In this document: positions 10,455 through 21,781 of the stretch, piece by piece
Position numbering within the stretch: the stretch's first letter is position 1
Layout of the letters: each line of letters starts with the position of its first letter
Assembly (NCBI GenBank): GCA_022925895.1
Contig: JAKSYS010000637.1
Coordinates: 1-36,356, forward strand
From: Fragilaria crotonensis
Lineage: Eukaryota; Bacillariophyta; Fragilariophyceae; Fragilariales; Fragilariaceae
Length of the DNA: 36,356 nucleotides
Direction of reading: 5' to 3'
The notes under the pieces: generated by a model
Databases searched by the model: none
What the model saw: the letters and a program-made list of their open reading frames with translations, nothing else
Told to the model about the DNA's origin: nothing
Translations under genes and position numbers: made by a program

Positions 10455-10987
10455 TTGGATTTGACCCCCTGGGGTCTATATTTTAATCCCGGGTCTAAAT
10501 TCAGCAAATTTGACCCCAGGGTCAAAGTTTAGACCCCAAGGGGGTCTAAATATTCCACGCGTTTCCTACGCCATGTATATACCACTATCCCCTTTTTCTT
10601 CGGCACGAATTCTGCTTGTCAATGCATGGTGGATGTCACACTACATGTATGCATACACAACAATGTGACCTCCACAACACATGCTCCGGAGAAGAGATGT
10701 GAGCACTCCTGATAAATTTGTTCCATTGTCTTTTCCACAATGATGTCACCACATGGCCATCAGTCTCTTCATGGTGTGATTTGCTTTGGCAATCAAATTT
10801 GCCATGGCAATGTTCTTGTTGACGACGAGTGACGAGTATAGAAGGGGAGCTCGACTCTTGGATTTCTACACTGTTCTTCAAAAAGGTTTGAGTTATTGTG
10901 TAGAAAATGATAAGACTGTTGCTTTTTTTCGTTGGACGTGGAACGTGGAGGATCTAAAATTAAGACCCCAGGGGTTAAACTGCCAAA
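10455..10987. mobile_element. MITE-like element with inverted ends
   Basis: The left end (10455-10489) and the reverse complement of the right end (10951-10987) share TTGG...TTTRACCCC(C)TGGGGTCTWAWTTTTA...ATCC over about 33 bp with a few indels. Additional GACCCC/GGGGTC palindromic motifs follow the left end (10511-10550). The interior has no credible gene. It abuts the Harbinger terminal repeat at 11013. I found no clear target-site duplication. Confidence 0.5.
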
Positions 10988-11012
10988 AATTTAACACGAT
11001 GATAAGACCTGC

Positions 11013-11035
11013 TCTTAGGGCCGTTCTTACCAAGA
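11013..11035 (+). repeat. Left terminal inverted repeat of the Harbinger element
   Basis: It matches the reverse complement of 32620-32642 at 21 of 23 bases. An imperfect outward copy of the same dodecamer pattern flanks it on both ends of the element. Confidence 0.65.
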
Positions 11036-11132
11036 TGAAATCACGCTCGTTTTTTTTGAATTTTTTGAAAATCGTATCATGCGATAATCTTAGCTAAAAT
11101 ACATGTGTATCGCCTTTCTTACCAAGATTTTT

Positions 11133-11158
11133 GGTATCACGTGGTATCACATGATACC
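11133..11158. repeat. Subterminal GGTATCAC repeats, left end
   Basis: GGTATCAC occurs at 11133 and 11143, the second forming an imperfect palindrome with ATGATACC (11143-11158). The same motif recurs many times at the right end, so these are candidate transposase-binding sites. Confidence 0.6.
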
Positions 11159-11295
11159 TTCGCCGTTGAGCCTTTGAGATCCATTACATGGCAGGTATGG
11201 GCAATATCAAATGGTAATGAAATTTCATCTGCGCGACTCCCTCCGACTCGAGTGTACTCTCTTGTGAACTTTTTATTAAAATTCTCATTTCAATC

Positions 11296-12576
11296 ATGAG
11301 CAACTCTGAAGACAATGACTCCTGCAACAGCGGTGACGACGATGAAGATTTGATGGACCTTCTTTTCCTTTATCATGTAACAGATGCCATCTTGCCTGAT
11401 GAGCATGACAGAAGACAAAGGAAGCATAAGTGGATTCATAAGCGATTGAATTGGGCAGAGCATGTAAGAAAGCTGCATCACGAGCAGGCATTCGACAGGA
11501 CGTAGCGAATGTCGTTTGAAGCCTTTAGCACACTGTTAGACTTGCTGAGAGACAACATGACAACTATGACTGCTATGCAGCATGGGGGTAATCACGATAC
11601 AGATCCTGTGGAACCAGAATTAATCATGGCGATTGGTATTCGATGGCTTGGCTGCTGGAGGAAGTTATGTCGATATTCGACATGTTTACGGATGCAGCGT
11701 TCCATCTGTATATCGATTCAGGGACATGTTCTTGGATGCAGTGTTGAACTGCAAAGCGCTAGACATTGTCTTTCCCGACACCGATGAAGATCTGAAGTCA
11801 ACCGCATTGAAGTTTGCCAATAAGAGTTCTGAGAGGGTCATGATCGGTTGTGTTGGCGCAATCGATGGCCTGTTTGTCAAGATTTGTCGTCCCTCTATGA
11901 AGGATTGTGGATACAACCCCCAAGCATATTTCTCTGGCCACTATATGGCACATGGTCTGAACATTCAGGCTGTTTGTGATAGTGATCGCCGTTTCACTTT
12001 CTTTGGTGTGGTTGCTCCAGGAAAATCAAGTGACCAACTTGCTTTCGAGAGAACGTCGTTGCACAAGCGTGTAATGGAATTACCGATGGGGATGTATCTC
12101 GTTGGTGATGCCGCATATCAGGTTTCTGATGTCGTGTTGGTGCCATTTACCCTCAGCGCGAGGATCAGGGACAGGATGCATTTAACTTCTTTCTTTCACA
12201 GCTTCGTATTCGCATTGAAATGGCGTTTGGTTTGCTTCAAACCAAGTGGTGTGTACTGAGCAGGCCTTTGCAGGTCAACTTGAGCACTGCAGCAAAGGTT
12301 ATTGAGACATGTGCGCGACTGCATAATTTTTGTCTTCGTGAAGACGCTGGCATTGACGTCAATGATGAGACTGTCTTGAATGAAGTTATCGTTCCTCAAA
12401 GAGACTCTCCGCTTGGTTGGGGATATCTTCCGACGGTCGAAAAACTCACTCCCATTCCAGGAACATCGCTCATAAGAGATGTGATTATTGATCGCATTGG
12501 TCAACTTGGACTGCGACGACCGACTTACAATCTTCTTGCTAATCGTACTGAATTGTATCACATTGGACTGATGTAG
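11296..12576 (+). pseudogene. PIF/Harbinger DDE transposase, interrupted
   Basis: This is the catalytic transposase (DDE_Tnp_4 type) that would cut and join the element's ends. It starts at the ATG at 11296 with an acidic N-terminus. The core shows the expected catalytic triad: D in GCVGAIDGLFVKI (codon 11864), D in YLVGDAAYQV (12107) and E in RIRIEMAFGLLQTKW (12217). It also has the YNPQAYFSGHY and LHNFCL blocks common in the family. The reading frame is broken by an in-frame TAG at 11503-11505, a shift near 11640-11650 and a shift near 12145-12160, so as given it cannot make a full protein. It faces inward from the left terminal repeat. Family assignment is secure; activity depends on whether the breaks are real. 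Confidence 0.85.
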
Positions 12577-13153
12577 TAGTTTTTAAGGAATCGGCACGTA
12601 TTGTTGAGAAGTCGTTGTTACTTTCATTACTATCGTACTACTTTACCATTGCATCAGGGAACGCAAATCTCTGGTTTATCCATTTTAATGTAATATTTCA
12701 TATCATAATAATGTAGTGACCAGAGTTTTTATAGAAAATATGTATATTCTACATCATTATGCAAATGCATATCGTGCGTTGAAGATCCAAATTCTCGGAC
12801 ATTCTGTTTCACATAAATATTTGAGTTTAACATCATTTGTTCCCTAAATACTGCATGTTGCACATATTACTTTGGCAGTTTCAGTTCCATTCCTCTTCTT
12901 CTCCATCGTCTCTTCCTTCCATAATCGTGACTTGTGCAGTGAGTCCTATACTGCGTATACTACATACTCACCGTCTTCTCATTATACTCACGCGCCAATT
13001 TTTCCTTTGTGTGATGAGCGTCAAATGCTAGTATTACGACTACAAGGACGAGGCATCATTCTCCCTCATTTTTTTTCTCTACGTTGTCATCTGTTGTATG
13101 CTTTATATTCATTGATTCCAACATCATCCCTTCTGCATTTCCTTGTTAAGAGA
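12577..13153. other. AT-rich spacer between two transposase genes
   Basis: No gene is visible. One junction between Harbinger sequence and the inserted Plavaka-like element should lie in or near this interval, but I could not recognise a terminal repeat for the latter. Confidence 0.4.
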
Positions 13154-16075
13154 ATGTTTGTTTGCTACAACATGAACTGCTACTCGCAGTTCCGAACTGA
13201 ACGCGGTTTACAACAGCATTTGTGGCACAGTTCTGCCTGCAAGGATTACATGTTGGAACAAAGGGATACTGATGCCGGTATCGAGGCCATTAATAGCACA
13301 CGGCGTCAAGCATATGGAGTTCAATGCACACGCCTGAACTATGAAATGAATGCCGAATTTCCATTGTATGCTCCATATGAAGAATTTCAGTATGATGCAC
13401 CATCCGATGACTTTGATGGTGACGACACATCGGCACTCGATGACATGTACGGCCATTTAGATGGCTTTGCCTCATCGATTTCTGGTCTAGAAAATGTCTC
13501 TCCCTCTGTTTTACATGGAATCATGGAACGCATGAAAGCCAGCGATCGCCAAAGCATCCTGAATTTGCAACATGATGTCGAACACAGAAATATTGTGGAA
13601 CTACTTAAGATTCTGGAGGATGCCCAATGTCCCGACTACATGTTGCAGAAAATTTTGCAATGGGCGTACATTGCAAAATTAGATGGCTTTGACTTCAACC
13701 CCAAAGCTACAACAAGGAAGGCAAATATTGGGTGGATGTACCGGTGTCTGGAACAGTCACATCAACGATTGCCTCATGTGATCTCGACAACTCTCGAGGA
13801 CCAAGAGGCAGCTCAAGACATTGTGTGTTTTGACTTTGGTGTTTCTCTTTGTCGATGCTGCAAGATGATGAACTTATGTTGCCGCAAAACCTTGTGATCA
13901 ATCGGGACGATCCAACGATGTATCATCCATTGGATGGCAAACTTGGGAGGCAAACAGCGGTCAGCGCTATCGTGACCTATACAATCAATTGATCACTCCA
14001 GGAAGAAATCAGCTCCTAGTTCCGATCATTCTGTACCTTGATGGAACCGCCATTGACAGCAAAGGTCACATCGAAATATGTCCGGTGTCGTTCACAACTT
14101 CTTTGTTCACGGAGAAAGTCCGCAGAGACAGTGGTGCATGGCGTGTCCTGGGTTACGTCCCCGACCTGAACCGCGGACGATCAGGTGCCATGAATCAATT
14201 TGCAAACAGCACTTCCGAGGAAGGAAAAGGTAGAACGACTCGTAATTTTCACAAAGTGATGGATGCCATGATGAGGGGCATGGTCGAAGCGCAAGCCGGC
14301 AAAGATTGTCGACTGAAGAAGGTTCCTTTGAAACTTTGTGGGAAGTGGATTGTCGTTGATATCGTCTGTCCTCTGCTCTTCGTCATCAACGATGGCAAGC
14401 AAGGGGATCAACTTTGTGGCCGCATGAATGGACATCACAGTAGTATGAATCGTCATCATCGATCATGCGACTGTCTCTTTGACGATCTTGACAATCCAGA
14501 TGTTGAGTGCACTTTTCTTGATGTCGACACGATCAATGATATCTGTCGCAACGGCTCCGACGACGACCTTCAGGAACTCACGATTTACAAGGTTGATAAT
14601 GCCTTCAACCGCATTCAGATGGGGCAAAACGCACATGGTATCTTTATGTGCGCTGTCATTGATGTCATGCATACTATACAACATGGTATCATCATGTACT
14701 GCCTCGAATCGTTCAAGAAAGGGATTAGCAATGAATCACTGGCAAAGCTTGATGGAATGGCATTTTCCTTTGACAAGACCTGTCGTCAAACTATACGATC
14801 TAGTTTCCCACGGACTGACTTCTCACGTGGAATCACAAACCTCTCCCAGGTCGAATGTTCTGAACAGTCCGGCACTCTCTTCCTGCTTGCGGCCCTTACA
14901 ATGCAAGTTGAAGGATGGCATCTCCTCGAGAGACACTTCGCAGATATGGAGGCTGTTTTGGGAACAATCGAATGCCTTCTGTGTTTTGAGGCTTGGCTGG
15001 ATCAGTTCACATTTTGGGATGTCAACGATACAACTGGTGAGGCGGACAAGGCTGAAGCTGCAATTGCTTCTCTTATGCGCCTCATCGTGAAGTATCTTCC
15101 GCAATTGAAGGGCAATGGGTGGAAGGTTTCAAAATTTCATGAGATCAAGCACATCGTCCGCTTTATCGGTGTGTTTGGTGCACCCGTGGCTACAATGCGT
15201 CCCGTCCTGAGGAGCATCACAAAGCGCATGCAAAACGTCCCGGCCGACGTTCACAGAAGGACATGAACACCATCGACCAGCAGTGTGCGCGCAGAATTGC
15301 CGACACCATTGTTATTGATACCATGCATGGGTTGTTCCAAGAAAGAAATGTTCTTGGGAGTGTCGACAAGAAACGCATTGACACTCCCACTTATCGTCCT
15401 CCGTATGTTGGCATCAACACTGACGGTGACAATCCCGCATTAGAAGAAGGCCGTGGAACAATGTATTGCATCAGGTCGTTTCGAGATCCCGAAAATGGTG
15501 ATCATTTGGTACGAGACGTCAAGTTCACCACGCAAACAAGAGGACCCATGCATTTGGAGGACAATCTTTCGATGTTCATCATACAGTACTATGGCTCCTC
15601 CGACCTTGATGAACGAGGGGAAGGCAGCATCGCATCAGCATTTGTCACGGACGTTGTGTCTTGCAAAGGACGCCGAGGACCAGCCAACCTTCGGTCTTCA
15701 TACGAACGATCTGGACCAGCATCCGACGTCTCAACAGCAACATCATCATCACTTCCCAGCGAAGCACCAACCAAATCCACAGGATTGGTGATGTCACCCT
15801 CATCGAATGGCTCCAGATCGATTCCAAGGTCCACACTGCCCTCATCCGTACAGACACTGGCGAGGCTGTTGTCCTCCCATGATTCCGCGTCATCATCAGG
15901 CGCAACACTGACCAAGTGTTGGCAGGTATCGAATCTGTACGATGCTGTCCCGCGATACAGACATCTTCCTGGTTTGCGCACCCGGGTGGTTGACTTGCAC
16001 CGAAACACACACATCAACATCACCATCAGAGGGATCAATCACAAGACTCTCGCGTTGGCCAATGACTCGGTGTAG
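13154..16075 (+). pseudogene. Plavaka-like transposase with N-terminal C2H2 zinc finger, interrupted
   Basis: Plavaka elements belong to the CACTA/Mirage/Chapaev group and are best known from fungi. The start is ATG 13154, giving a zinc finger CYNMNC...LQQHLWHSSAC. An acidic middle leads to LLKILEDAQCPDY...LQWAY, then a TMYHPLDGKL/WEANSGQRYRDLYNQL block, the first catalytic aspartate in ILYLDGTAID, WRVLGYVPDL, a GDQ-containing segment, and a C-terminal RFIGVFGAPVATMRP...KRPGRRSQKD...QQCARRI tail. At least three frame changes are needed: near 13845, near 13945 and near 15205. The 3' limit is uncertain because beyond about 15600 all frames are open opposite the minus-strand gene; 16075 is the stop of the longest frame and the last 100-150 codons may not be real. 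Confidence 0.7.
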
Positions 16076-17326
16076 AAATCCGGAGACGTAGTGTCGACAG
16101 CCACGTTTCGCCGACGGAGACGCCTCCAAACCAGCGTTGTACGCCCTGCGAAGATAACGCCTCTCGACCATGGCGTAATCCTGACCCTCCACATGATCAG
16201 GAGCGAGACGAGGCCCCTCCTCATCCGGACATTGCCGAGCATACATGACCCTCTTCATCACCTTAGGGAATGGAAGGAGTCTTGTCGTAAGTCCCATCGC
16301 ATCGGAATTCAGAAGGAAATTTGAGGAACCACGAGAAATTCTCCACTTCCATATCCTGTCCGCGTTGCCATCCCACAAACGGCTAACATAGCCACCTTGA
16401 GCGAATCGATTGTTCTTGGATCCATTACGAACAATCCGAAGCCAATTCATGTCCATGGGAATATGTGTGTTGGGAACGCCAACCGACTCGTGTCTTTTCT
16501 CACGATGACAATAGTAAACACCAGCCTCCGGCAGAACAACCACCAGACATCGATATCGCTTATCATACTTCGCATCGAGGAACTCTGGCATCACCCTCAG
16601 CTTCACAGGGGTGTCCACAACCTCCTTACCCGTCCGACGCCTAGGAATCCTCACCGTGCGTGCAATAACGGCATCCATCATCACAATCTCCAGGTAGTCC
16701 GGTCGCGTGATGACGGAATGGATGTCAACTCCTTCATTCATGTGATCGCACATTGCAAGTGAAACATTTGTCGAGCCATACATTTCCAGGAAAGTGCGGT
16801 GAATGACCTGAACATTCGTGTTCAGCAGTTGAGCACCACCTGGGACACCAAACACAGGGTCGTCAGGGACAGGCTTCCCCTTCATCGCCGACAACACCGT
16901 CTTCCAAGTTTGATGGAATCTGTTGATGTCGGTGCGAGGCAAACACTTCGCTATGACGTTAGCAAACTGAGTCTTCGAAGGATGCCACGCCTTGCGAGAT
17001 ATCGGATCACCAACAGGAGCCTTCCCTTCCAAGTCACCAAAGACACGTGGATTGGAAGAGCCCGCGATGAGATTACGAGCAGTCTCACCAGGAAGGGTCC
17101 GACCACCAAAGAGAACGAGTGGCGGTTCCTTGAAAGGAACCGATCCACCACTTCCAACCTTTCCATGCTTGGAGCTCCGATCCACGTCGTGCTCAAGGGG
17201 CTTCAGGTGCTCAGCACCACCAGCCTTCCTTTTCCTTACTATGTTGAATGAACTTTCATTATTCACAACAACAGATGGATTATGGTGCGAAGGAGAAGCA
17301 CCGTCCTTCCGTTGATTTCCCGACAT
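15896..17326 (-). CDS. Unrecognised transposon-associated protein (about 476 residues)
   Basis: A long intact frame begins at the ATG at 17326 (MSGNQRKDGASPSHH). The product is basic, with a disordered N-terminus (KRKAGG, KPLEHDVDRSSKHGKVGSGG) and a folded-looking core: FANVIAKCLPRTDINRFHQTW, RPDYLEIVMMDAVIARTV, KLRVMPEFLDAKYDKRYRCL, YCHREKRHESVGVPNTHIP and RLWDGNADRIWKWRIS. I do not recognise a family. It converges on the Plavaka-like transposase and overlaps its 3' end, while its upstream side faces an array of CTCC(N)ATGGGAG repeats. By analogy with the second protein of plant En/Spm it may bind those subterminal repeats. An acidic reading frame at 15589-16038 (DDDAESWEDN, DLGIDLEPFDEGDI) may be its C-terminal tail after a one-base shift near 15980. 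Confidence 0.6.
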   Translation of the reverse strand: MSGNQRKDGASPSHHNPSVVVNNESSFNIVRKRKAGGAEHLKPLEHDVDRSSKHGKVGSGGSVPFKEPPLVLFGGRTLPGETARNLIAGSSNPRVFGDLEGKAPVGDPISRKAWHPSKTQFANVIAKCLPRTDINRFHQTWKTVLSAMKGKPVPDDPVFGVPGGAQLLNTNVQVIHRTFLEMYGSTNVSLAMCDHMNEGVDIHSVITRPDYLEIVMMDAVIARTVRIPRRRTGKEVVDTPVKLRVMPEFLDAKYDKRYRCLVVVLPEAGVYYCHREKRHESVGVPNTHIPMDMNWLRIVRNGSKNNRFAQGGYVSRLWDGNADRIWKWRISRGSSNFLLNSDAMGLTTRLLPFPKVMKRVMYARQCPDEEGPRLAPDHVEGQDYAMVERRYLRRAYNAGLEASPSAKRGCRHYVSGFLHRVIGQRESLVIDPSDGDVDVCVSVQVNHPGAQTRKMSVSRDSIVQIRYLPTLGQCCA

Positions 17327-17441
17327 GATCACGTCACCAAAAAGCCTGACGCAGCACAGTATGAACAACACACTGATGGTGATGTTGTTCAGGGACAGAA
17401 CAACCTTAAAAGCCGGGAAGAGAATCCAACGGAACTTGAGG

Positions 17442-18420
17442 TGACCACTATATGGTGAGTCAATCAACAAGTGGCCCGTCAGAAATCCGTCGCCAGAGTT
17501 GAAACCAAAGGATACTCCAGATGATCACGACGAACACCACTGTATGGTGAGTGCTGCCTGTCAAATCACTCAACAATAGAGCGAGATGACTGTGAAAATG
17601 GGAATGTATCCAACCACAGCTACTACACTTTCGCTTTGTGGTGGTTGCCGCCGCCAAAAATTGTCACTCCAAATGGGAGAACGTTCAAAAGTATAAAGTT
17701 TAAGTATAAAATTCTCCAACAGAGAGGGATGATGACCCGTCACAAAGCAATTGCAATTTTGCTTCGGAATCGTAGCCTGAAACTTGGCAATCCTGATGGG
17801 ACAGCAAGCAGCCGGCTCCTCAGTAACCCGCACTTGAAGATGGGAAACGCAGAACTCCACAAGTTGCAACTCCAAATGGGAGAGCAAGCTTGAGCTTCAA
17901 AACGTAAGAATTCCCAAATGGAGAACGGAGTGTGCAACCTGATCCTCCTGATGGGAGAGAAAGTTTGACCGTGAAGTTCCCTCAAACACAAAAGGGAACG
18001 AAAGAATTTTGCAATTGACACAATGCCACCAATCAGTATTCGCAACGCCAGCAGCCACGTCAAACCGCGTTTTCAACTTTCGTGTCGATGCCGTCTTGAT
18101 GTGACAAGACAACGGCAAACCGCGTTTTCAACTTTCGTGTCGATGCCGCCTTGATGTGACAAGAAAACGGCAATCGGCGTGGACGAAAACGGATCCAAAC
18201 ACAAGGCAACCGTAGTCACTTCTTACGCGTGCTTGCAAACCGTTCCAAACGCAGCCGCAGTCACTTCCAACGCGTGATAGAAAATCCTGTCGATCGTGTG
18301 TTCACGTCCGAAAAGACCGTAGTCAAGAACACACTCAATTCGCAATCTTGCAACTCCTAATGGGAGAGCTTCAACTGCTCGCCAGTAACCGATCAAACAA
18401 AGTCAACTCCTTGATGGGAG
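17442..18420. repeat. Array of palindromic CTCC(N)ATGGGAG subterminal-type repeats
   Basis: Near-identical copies of CTCCAAATGGGAG or CTCCTNATGGGAG lie at 17667, 17870, 17945, 18354 and 18407, with weaker forms near 17787, 17836 and 17911. A second motif, ACCACTRTATGGTGAGT, occurs at about 17442 and 17536. The dense, degenerate, palindromic spacing beside a transposase gene pair is what subterminal transposase-binding regions of CACTA-type elements look like. No coding frame is credible here. Confidence 0.65.
18061..18170. repeat. 55-bp tandem duplication
   Basis: Units 18061-18115 and 18116-18170 differ at two positions. A related shorter pair, CCGTAGTCACTTCTTACGCG and CCGCAGTCACTTCCAACGCG, follows at about 18209 and 18256. 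Confidence 0.85.
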
Positions 18421-19689
18421 GACAGTGATGATCAAAGAAACCAACTTTTGTGCTGTGATTCGCAGCGAAAAAGAAAGAAAACCAAGAGAGGGAAACAAGA
18501 TTAGCCCAAGCACTTATATTTGCAGGCGTGTACTATGCAAAAATAAGTAGCATCAGGATGTGTTGTAGCAAGAATCACATGTGGGACTTCGATTTGTTTC
18601 CTTAAGTAAAAAGAGTAGCAATGTGAATATTAAGTGATTAACTATGTGTGACCTTATTTTGTGCACACTACATACAGTCGTGCACAAGCTCTTACGTCGT
18701 GACGTACTTAAAGTAACAGTTCTTGCACATCATGTTTGTTGACAATTTATCAACAACAAAGACTTAAGTATAATTTATAAGGCAAAAGAATATAACATGT
18801 GAATCAGAAAGTAGCAATAGAAGAGAGTAGTAACACGGTATTCAACATTGAGTGACATGTATACTCCATCTACCAGTTACATGTGTTACTGCAAAACAAT
18901 GATAGTGACACATATGTAACGGAAATAGGAAACGTAGAACGTGCGTACTGACAATACCGATTCGTACGCATAGTATCAGATGTACTTGTTTACACATAGT
19001 AGTAGGTAATAGTAGCAGTGATAACCATGCTGTCATTGGTTCAAGCTTATATAAGTGTACGTAGCAAATGTGTACTACTGCAATACAGTAGTACATACGG
19101 AATGCGGAGTTATTGGTATGATAGTACATAAGCTAATTACTACTTAGTATGTGTTTCGTCGTAGTTATGCGACAAACACCAGTACACAAGACCAAAAACG
19201 ATAACAGCTTTGGTACAGCGTACCATTATTTTTGCTGTTGTGTACCAGCAAAGCATGCGCAGCATTGTTCAAGCAACGTCATAGTTCATAGCACTACATT
19301 AATGGTGCAGTTTCAAAATTAAAAAAAGCGTCATGCAGTAATGAACAAATTTCAACGTACGAAGATAAACAAAACAGTGACATATACTGTACAAGCAGTA
19401 TATGCAGCGTGTAGTTAGATGTTTCGGGTTCAAACATGTAGATGTATACTTCATGTTTGAAATAATAGTTAATTTAAATAAAATGTGGTACATCTCACTG
19501 CTAAGTATTCAAATACTTGAAATAAATGACTACAACATGTATAAATATGAAACACAGCTACGTACATTGTCATGTAGGGTGTACGTAGTCAAAGCTGGAA
19601 CGACTCCCATAGCAATAAAATGCAGTGAAGCTTAACATAATCACAACACACAAGGCACTAAAAACGCATATTGAACACCATTGTCAACA
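18421..19689. other. AT-rich, GTAC-rich spacer without genes
   Basis: No coding frame is supported. The sequence is rich in GTAC, TACA and TGTAC words and probably contains the right border of the Plavaka-like element and the left flank of the P1 gene. Confidence 0.4.
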
Positions 19690-21249
19690 ATGGCAACAGC
19701 GAAGGGTAAGAAAGCAAAGGCAAGGAAAAGGGGAACTCAATAGTTAGAGGTGTGCTTGTAGCAAACAATGCAAACACAGGAAGCCCTGGTAACAACAGGA
19801 GGGTAAGTGGCCATAGAAATGGTGAAATTGAGTCACCATCTGTACTGGAACGACTTGGACAAAGTAATTCTCAGGAGGCAAACGATGGGGGCGGTTTGGA
19901 AAATGCACGCGGTTCTCCATACAGAGATGCTGCATTGACCACTCCGTCGTCCACTCCTACGGGAGGGGACGCCCTTCCAATTGGAGGGGTTACCAACGCA
20001 GCCGTGAGAGTACTACAGCAACAATGTAGTCTTATGGCAGGACCACAGATTGGTGACAGATTGGGAAATGGTGGACGCATTTCTACATTCAGAGATGTTG
20101 CAACAACAACCAATCTGATGGAATTGCACAGACGACAAGTCCAAGTAAGGAAACGCCCCTAACAATGACAACTACTGGAAACGGCGGACCACTACGAAGG
20201 GTTGTTGGTGATCAAGCCTCCCAGAATCGTGATTTTCCATCGGCAACTACTGATGGGTTAATGGAGGAGGTTGACGAGAATACCCCACCTTACATCATTC
20301 ATGCTGCACTTGGTAGGGATGAAAATGACGATCTGATGGACAACACAGAAACACATCTGTCTGGGAAATCTCTGTCATACAGGAAGGCCAGACATTGCCA
20401 ACAAACACATGTAACGCATCGTATACAGAACTTGGTGAAGAAAGTCATCTTCAGAAAACTCAAGTTTGTGACCAACGATGCTCTGTTCTGGAAGGCAATG
20501 AAGGTTGTCATTGAAGCTGAGGATCCTGTGGAGCAAAGTCGGTTCGTGAAGATATACAAGACATGTGTCCTTCAGAGTCTGAACACAAAGAGGAGTACAT
20601 GTGAACAGGCGGGGGCAAAGATTGCTAGGGAGCTCCTTATTGCAAAGAATCATCCTATTGGGAGTCGAGAGCCCCCATACTCCGTGGAGACGCTTTGCAA
20701 GTTGAGAAGGTCAAGAACTGATCACGAGAGAGAGGCATTCCACTGGTTTATTGGAGAATTTCTTGAGTGCGTCTCTGGTAGGAGGGTATGGGGAAGGAAA
20801 AAGTTTACCCACAAGGTGTCGGATCCAATGGAAAGGGGAAGTGCAGAGAAAGTTGTGACTGTGTCAGATGAAGCGTTTGCCATTCTTGTTTATGAAAACT
20901 ACATTGATAAGTGGTTGCGGAAATACACCTGTGAGCAACAAGGGTACAGGGTGAGGACACAAATGAGATTGAGAAGAGAATTAAAGGAAGATACACTGCA
21001 GGAACAACAACACGAGCAGCAAACATAATGTACGGCGGGTGGAGTGATGAGGGCCTCATCCGATTCAATCAGTTGTGCAGATTAGTGGCGATTGACCGAC
21101 AGAATGAAAATGCAGCACAGATGGAGGAACAGGTTCTTCAGAGGCTGAGAGAACAGAGGTATGGAAATGGTGGAAATAATGACGGCATGGAACAAACTGA
21201 TGAAACAATGCTGCAATGGGAGCCTGTGGAGGCATTTTGCGAATTGTAG
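19690..21249 (+). pseudogene. P1: first paralogue of an unrecognised '[ST]DEAF...W / WSxxG' family, frame-broken
   Basis: The probable start is ATG 19690 (MATAKGKKAKARKR, basic). Frame then changes at a GGGG run near 19731, again near 20140 and again near 21020; together the segments give about 515 residues. After a disordered N-terminus comes a basic helical segment (IQNLVKKVIFRKLKFVTNDA, FVKIYKTCVLQSLNTKRSTC), then VVTVSDEAFAILVYENYIDKW, then GGWSDEGLIRFNQLCRLVAIDR. Both last blocks recur in P2 and P3. No catalytic motif is visible. The genes sit among transposon sequence, so a transposon-encoded or transposon-amplified DNA-binding protein is a reasonable inference, not a demonstrated role. 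Confidence 0.55.
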
Positions 21250-21781
21250 AATAGGAGAAAGTTCAATGCAAATCTGTCACCGTATAAATATGATTTGTCG
21301 CTGCAAAGTTGTTACATGTAATAATTTAAAGACGGATGTAGAATTGCAATATTGCGTATGAATAAAAAATGGCGCAATGAAATATAAATGATACAGAGCT
21401 GCACTGGACTCAAAAAATGTTGTTACTTTGGGTCGGCAAATGGTACACTTTGGTGCAGAAAAACAAAAAATTGTAAATTGTAAAAAACTGTACTACAGTT
21501 CACAGTCAAAATTATTGTAGTGTGCAAAATAGTTACAGTTGTGTACTGGACTCAAAGAAATAAGGTACAGCGTAAATTTTATTTTACAGTGTAACATCTG
21601 CAGCCTTCTGATGTAGTAAGAAGAAGGCGTTGTTGCATGCATTGAAACCTGGATTAAAGAACATAGCTTTGTTGTGCCATATAGTGTGACATTGCTGAAT
21701 TCTGCTACGGTTACCAACCGCTGTCGCATAGCTGCAGAAGGTAAGGAGGTGAGGATTTGTGTGTTGATATCATTGCGGTGC
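21250..21781. other. AT-rich spacer between P1 and P2
   Basis: No gene is visible. The sequence CTGGACTCAAA occurs twice (about 21403 and 21547) next to runs of GTACA and TACAG, possibly remnants of an inverted-repeat border. Confidence 0.35.

Noticed and set aside
17460..18118. Open frames on both strands through the CTCC(N)ATGGGAG array
   Set aside because: They follow the repeats, share no motif and fit a non-coding subterminal region better.
21403..21560. Repeated CTGGACTCAAA as a terminal repeat for a P1 element
   Set aside because: The two copies are direct, short and close together, and no partner was found on the left of P1.
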